Positions 47,315 to 49,946 of a DNA stretch of 49,946 nt are shown piece by piece. How positions within the stretch are numbered: the first letter of the stretch is position 1; each line of letters opens with the position of its first letter. The stretch is from Oscillibacter sp. GTDB taxonomy: Bacteria; Bacillota; Clostridia; Oscillospirales; Oscillospiraceae. Under the pieces are notes generated by a model, which was not told where the DNA came from, did not search any database, and worked only from the letters and a program-made list of their open reading frames with translations. The translations under genes and the position numbers were made by a program. The stretch is from assembly GCA_017446225.1 (NCBI GenBank), contig JAFSRH010000017.1, positions 1 through 49,946 of the forward strand. The letters run 5' to 3'.

Positions 47315-47334
47315 TGCGCGTTGAGAGAGACGTT

Positions 47335-49794
47335 TTATTTTGCGTCCACGCGGAGAATGAACAGGTTCGTAATGTCGCGGTTGTCCTGCGTGTAGTAGAC
47401 CCAGTCGTCACTGTCGGCCTTTACGTTGCTGAGGCTGATTTTGCTGATACTGCCGGTCGTGCTGACGGAGTAGACGTTCACGGAAGAACTCAGGTCCATG
47501 AGGGCGCCCCGGGAGCCGCCCAGACGGATGGCGCCGTTGGAGGGAGCGGCCAGACCCTGCGCGCGGCCTACGATGACGTTGCCGTTGTTATAGGTGCCGC
47601 CGATGACAAGGCCGTCCGCGTTGTACTCGGTATTGTCAAGAATGACGCTGCTGTCCGCGCCGGGCTTGTTGCTGTCATTGGCCACGGTGAAGCGCGCGCC
47701 GGACTTCGGAGTATCGCCCTCATTGCCCAGAACGGTATCGACAAGGACGTTGACCTTGGTAATCTGTCCGCCCACAACGGCGTTGAAGGTGCGGTAAGTG
47801 GACTTGTCGCGGACCGGGTTAGAGGCGGAGTTCGCGGCAATAAAGACCAGATCGCCGTTACTGGTCGTGATGGTGGCGTTGCTTACAAAGACCATCACCG
47901 CGCTGCCGTCCGCGGAATAGACATAGGCATGGTCGCTCTTGATGTTGGGCGTGTTGCGCATACCGTTATAAACCTTGAACGTCTTGGACGCGCTGTCCTC
48001 CACGATAAAGGTCGTGTTGTTGTCGGCCACCACGCCTTCGGGCAGACCGGTCGCGGTACGGTTCCTGACGGTGAGGGCGCCGGAAGTCGTGTTGCTGACG
48101 GGTTTCAGGGTGTAACGGTTGTTGTTGTCGACCGTATAAGTGACAATCTGCTGTTTCAGGTTGTCGGGGTCGGCGATTTCATAGACGCTCAGGCGTACGA
48201 CCTGTTCGGTGCCATTGGAGAACACAAGGTTGGCCTGCGCGTAGTCAAAGTCCTGACGGCCGTTGCTCAGGTTCTTGACCCACGCGTAACTGTCGGCGGA
48301 AGCCGCCACGCCTTCAACCCACATCACCATATCCTTGTCATTGAGCGTAAGGAGATAGATGTTGTAGTTATTGGAGACGGCAAGGGAGCTGTCCGTGCCT
48401 TCGGCGTTGCCGTAGACAATGTTCAGGGCGTTTTCGTACTCCGTGCCGTCCAGATCAAGACTGCTCCCGGCCTTGACCCGGTTCAGGGTGCCGCTCTCCC
48501 GGTCCAGACCGATTACGGATTGAATGCCGGCTTTCCCGCTCATGCCGGAATAGGTGTAGGCCACGATGTCGCCGGTGTCAAACGATTCGGTTTCGTACTG
48601 GTTGTTGGAGGCCAGACCGGCGGGGGCGCGTGTGTCGCCCATGCCGCTGATGGTGATATAGCGGTTTCTGGAAGAAGTCGCGCTCTGTACGGAAGAGACC
48701 GTGCCGGGATAGTAGACCACGGCGCTGAGCACCACGGCGGGCGTATTGCCGCTGGTCGTACGGAACGCGCGGACCTCCACGCCGTTTCCAATGGCGTTGG
48801 CCTGCGTGGTCAGGGCGCTGAGACGGGTTTCATCGTTTCTGCTGATACTGGCCCCGGTCTTGGTGACGTCCACGCCGTTGACGTAGAAGGTCAGGGGGGC
48901 GTTGATGGTCAGGCCAAGGTCGCTGTAGACCTGTCCGGCGGTGACATCCTCGTTGTAGTAGACCTTGTCCACGGTGGCCAGATAGGTGCCCACATCGGAG
49001 TTTTTCAGGGTCCATTTGGTGGCGGGGCAGCCGAAGGCGTCCATGGTGTTACTGGTCTGCTTCAGGTCGCTGAAATACTGCTCGGCGAACTGGAGGACGT
49101 ACGGGGAAGAGGATTCCGCGACAATGTTCGTACCTCTGGCGGCGGTGGTGGTTCTGGCGGCGCGGGTGTTGCGCGAGCCGGTGTACTCCACGAGGTCGGA
49201 CTTGAGCGCGTTAAACGCGAACAGGCACGCGTCCTGACGGTTGACCATGGCGGCCCCGTTCAGCGTGTTGACAAGGCCGCTGTTGAGGCTGATCATCAGG
49301 GCCTGATTGGTGACGTTATTCGACCAGCCGCTTCCGGTGTAATGCTCAATGGTCTGGTCGTAGCCCAGCGCGCAAAGGAGCATTTTTAAAAACGCCTGAC
49401 ACGTCAGGGGGTCGCCGGGGTGGAAGGTGCCATCGGAGTAACCGGAGACAATGTTCTCCTGCACGCACCACGCGATATAACCGGCGAAAACGTGCCCGGC
49501 GGGAACGTCCTTGAACTTTGTGCTGGCGTTGTTTGACATATTATTGGCGATTTGCGGCGTAAGCATCATGTTGCAGATGATTTTGGCCGCCGCGCCGCGG
49601 GTCAAGGCTCCGTTGGGACGGAAACTGCCATCGGAGTATCCGCCCATGATTTCAAGGGAAGAGATTACATCAACGGCTTCCTTGTAGGTAATGCTGTTGC
49701 TGTCCGAAAAAGCGGCGCTCGCGCTGACAGGTCCGAAGGTGAAGAGAGACACCGTCATGACCAGCGCAAGAGCCAAGGGAAGGATTTTTTTCAT
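47335..49794 (-). CDS. S-layer homology (SLH) domain surface protein
   Basis: The 819-residue protein has a signal peptide (MKKILPLALALVMTVSLFTF, cleaved after SASA), and two SLH repeats near the N-terminus: residues 30-79 with GGYSDGSFRPNGALTRGAAA, and 93-145 with SGYSDGTFHPGDPLTCQAFL. A third, diverged repeat may follow at 150-200. The rest (about 220-819) is rich in Thr, Ser, Asn and Val, beta-strand-like, with no known domain; it includes GLDRESGTLNRV and repeated short VxxxNNYN or DNNTTFIV segments. SLH repeats bind pyruvylated wall polymers, so the protein is held on the wall and may form part of a surface layer. AAAGGAG stands eight bases before the ATG; a leader of up to 150 bases precedes it. 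Abundance is inferred. Confidence 0.87.
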   Translation of the reverse strand: MKKILPLALALVMTVSLFTFGPVSASAAFSDSNSITYKEAVDVISSLEIMGGYSDGSFRPNGALTRGAAAKIICNMMLTPQIANNMSNNASTKFKDVPAGHVFAGYIAWCVQENIVSGYSDGTFHPGDPLTCQAFLKMLLCALGYDQTIEHYTGSGWSNNVTNQALMISLNSGLVNTLNGAAMVNRQDACLFAFNALKSDLVEYTGSRNTRAARTTTAARGTNIVAESSSPYVLQFAEQYFSDLKQTSNTMDAFGCPATKWTLKNSDVGTYLATVDKVYYNEDVTAGQVYSDLGLTINAPLTFYVNGVDVTKTGASISRNDETRLSALTTQANAIGNGVEVRAFRTTSGNTPAVVLSAVVYYPGTVSSVQSATSSRNRYITISGMGDTRAPAGLASNNQYETESFDTGDIVAYTYSGMSGKAGIQSVIGLDRESGTLNRVKAGSSLDLDGTEYENALNIVYGNAEGTDSSLAVSNNYNIYLLTLNDKDMVMWVEGVAASADSYAWVKNLSNGRQDFDYAQANLVFSNGTEQVVRLSVYEIADPDNLKQQIVTYTVDNNNRYTLKPVSNTTSGALTVRNRTATGLPEGVVADNNTTFIVEDSASKTFKVYNGMRNTPNIKSDHAYVYSADGSAVMVFVSNATITTSNGDLVFIAANSASNPVRDKSTYRTFNAVVGGQITKVNVLVDTVLGNEGDTPKSGARFTVANDSNKPGADSSVILDNTEYNADGLVIGGTYNNGNVIVGRAQGLAAPSNGAIRLGGSRGALMDLSSSVNVYSVSTTGSISKISLSNVKADSDDWVYYTQDNRDITNLFILRVDAK

Positions 49795-49946
49795 TGGTCA
49801 TTCTCCTTTGCACTTACTGCCGCCGGAAACGCCGAAACGGGATTGCCCCTCTCTATGAAACCCCGTCCGCAGACATTTCACGGCTCCGGTATGAAATAGA
49901 CAGAACTTTGACACGTTCCGCGGGAAACGTCCCATAACTCCATCCT
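49795..49946 (-). other. Upstream region of the S-layer-type gene
   Basis: No gene was seen. It contains an inverted repeat ATTTCA (49875-49880) and TGAAAT (49892-49897) with 11 bases between. No convincing promoter was found; TGTCAA with TACCGG after 16 bases is a poor fit. The true promoter may lie past the window edge. Confidence 0.4.

Overview
This window reads as chromosomal DNA of a GC-rich (high 50s percent by eye), spore-forming, anaerobic-type Firmicute of the class Clostridia, most like the Oscillospirales. The evidence is BofA and SpoIID (endospore genes), a Wal two-component operon with YycH/YycI-type partners, an S-layer-homology protein, a two-gene SufC/SufB-type iron-sulfur unit, PTS sugar uptake and strong AGGAGG-type ribosome sites. 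ATG is the usual start; GTG and TTG also occur. No rRNA, tRNA or CRISPR array was seen. Most of the window is core genome in short operons separated by clear promoters and stem-loop terminators.

Layout. 1-713: remnant of an IS630-type transposase and the 3' end of a broken FtsK/SpoIIIE translocase gene. 764-1788 (minus): rplM-rpsI with promoter, leader hairpin and terminator. 1907-2571 (minus): BrnT/BrnA toxin-antitoxin pair with a palindromic promoter. 2636-2990 (minus): bofA. 3057-9630 (plus): tadA, a class A penicillin-binding protein, a repeat-rich secreted protein, an ACT-domain protein and its PFL/DUF711 partner. 9712-12038 (minus): a TagO/WecA-type glycosyltransferase and trpS. 12059-15022 (minus): Fur-family regulator plus a zinc/manganese-type ABC importer, with an operator over the transcription start. 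15111-16911 (plus): sufC-sufB. 16918-17635 (minus): a methyltransferase. 17722-21961 (minus): a PTS operon (IIBCA, HPr, enzyme I). 22116-25055 (minus): fructokinase and an amylosucrase-type GH13 enzyme. 25152-26947 (plus): rpe and a D-cysteine desulfhydrase-like gene. 27003-32297 (plus): Nudix hydrolase, then WalR, WalK, YycH-like, YycI-like. 32325-36465 (plus): a structured leader, murA, rlmH, a small monooxygenase-like gene and a phosphoglucomutase. 36523-42044 (minus): DUF1385 protein, prmC, recA, recX, rimO, pgsA. 42054-45598 (minus): a lipoprotein with a response regulator and sensor kinase. 45752-47268 (plus): spoIID. 47281-49794 (minus): an S-layer protein.

How the parts fit. Envelope building is the main theme: penicillin-binding protein, lipid-linked sugar transferase, Wal signalling, MurA, a phosphoglucomutase, PgsA, a second sensor system with its lipoprotein, SpoIID and the S-layer protein. 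The second theme is sugar entry: a complete PTS relay, from enzyme I and HPr to a sucrose/glucoside-type permease, lies beside fructokinase and a sucrose-acting glycosidase. A 13-bp operator (TTACA-N3-TGTAA) occurs at both ends of the PTS unit. The third is metal and iron-sulfur handling.

The most open items are the structured murA leader, the shared PTS operator, the pairing of an amylosucrase-like enzyme with a PTS permease, the repeat-bearing secreted protein, and the lipoprotein/two-component cluster next to spoIID.
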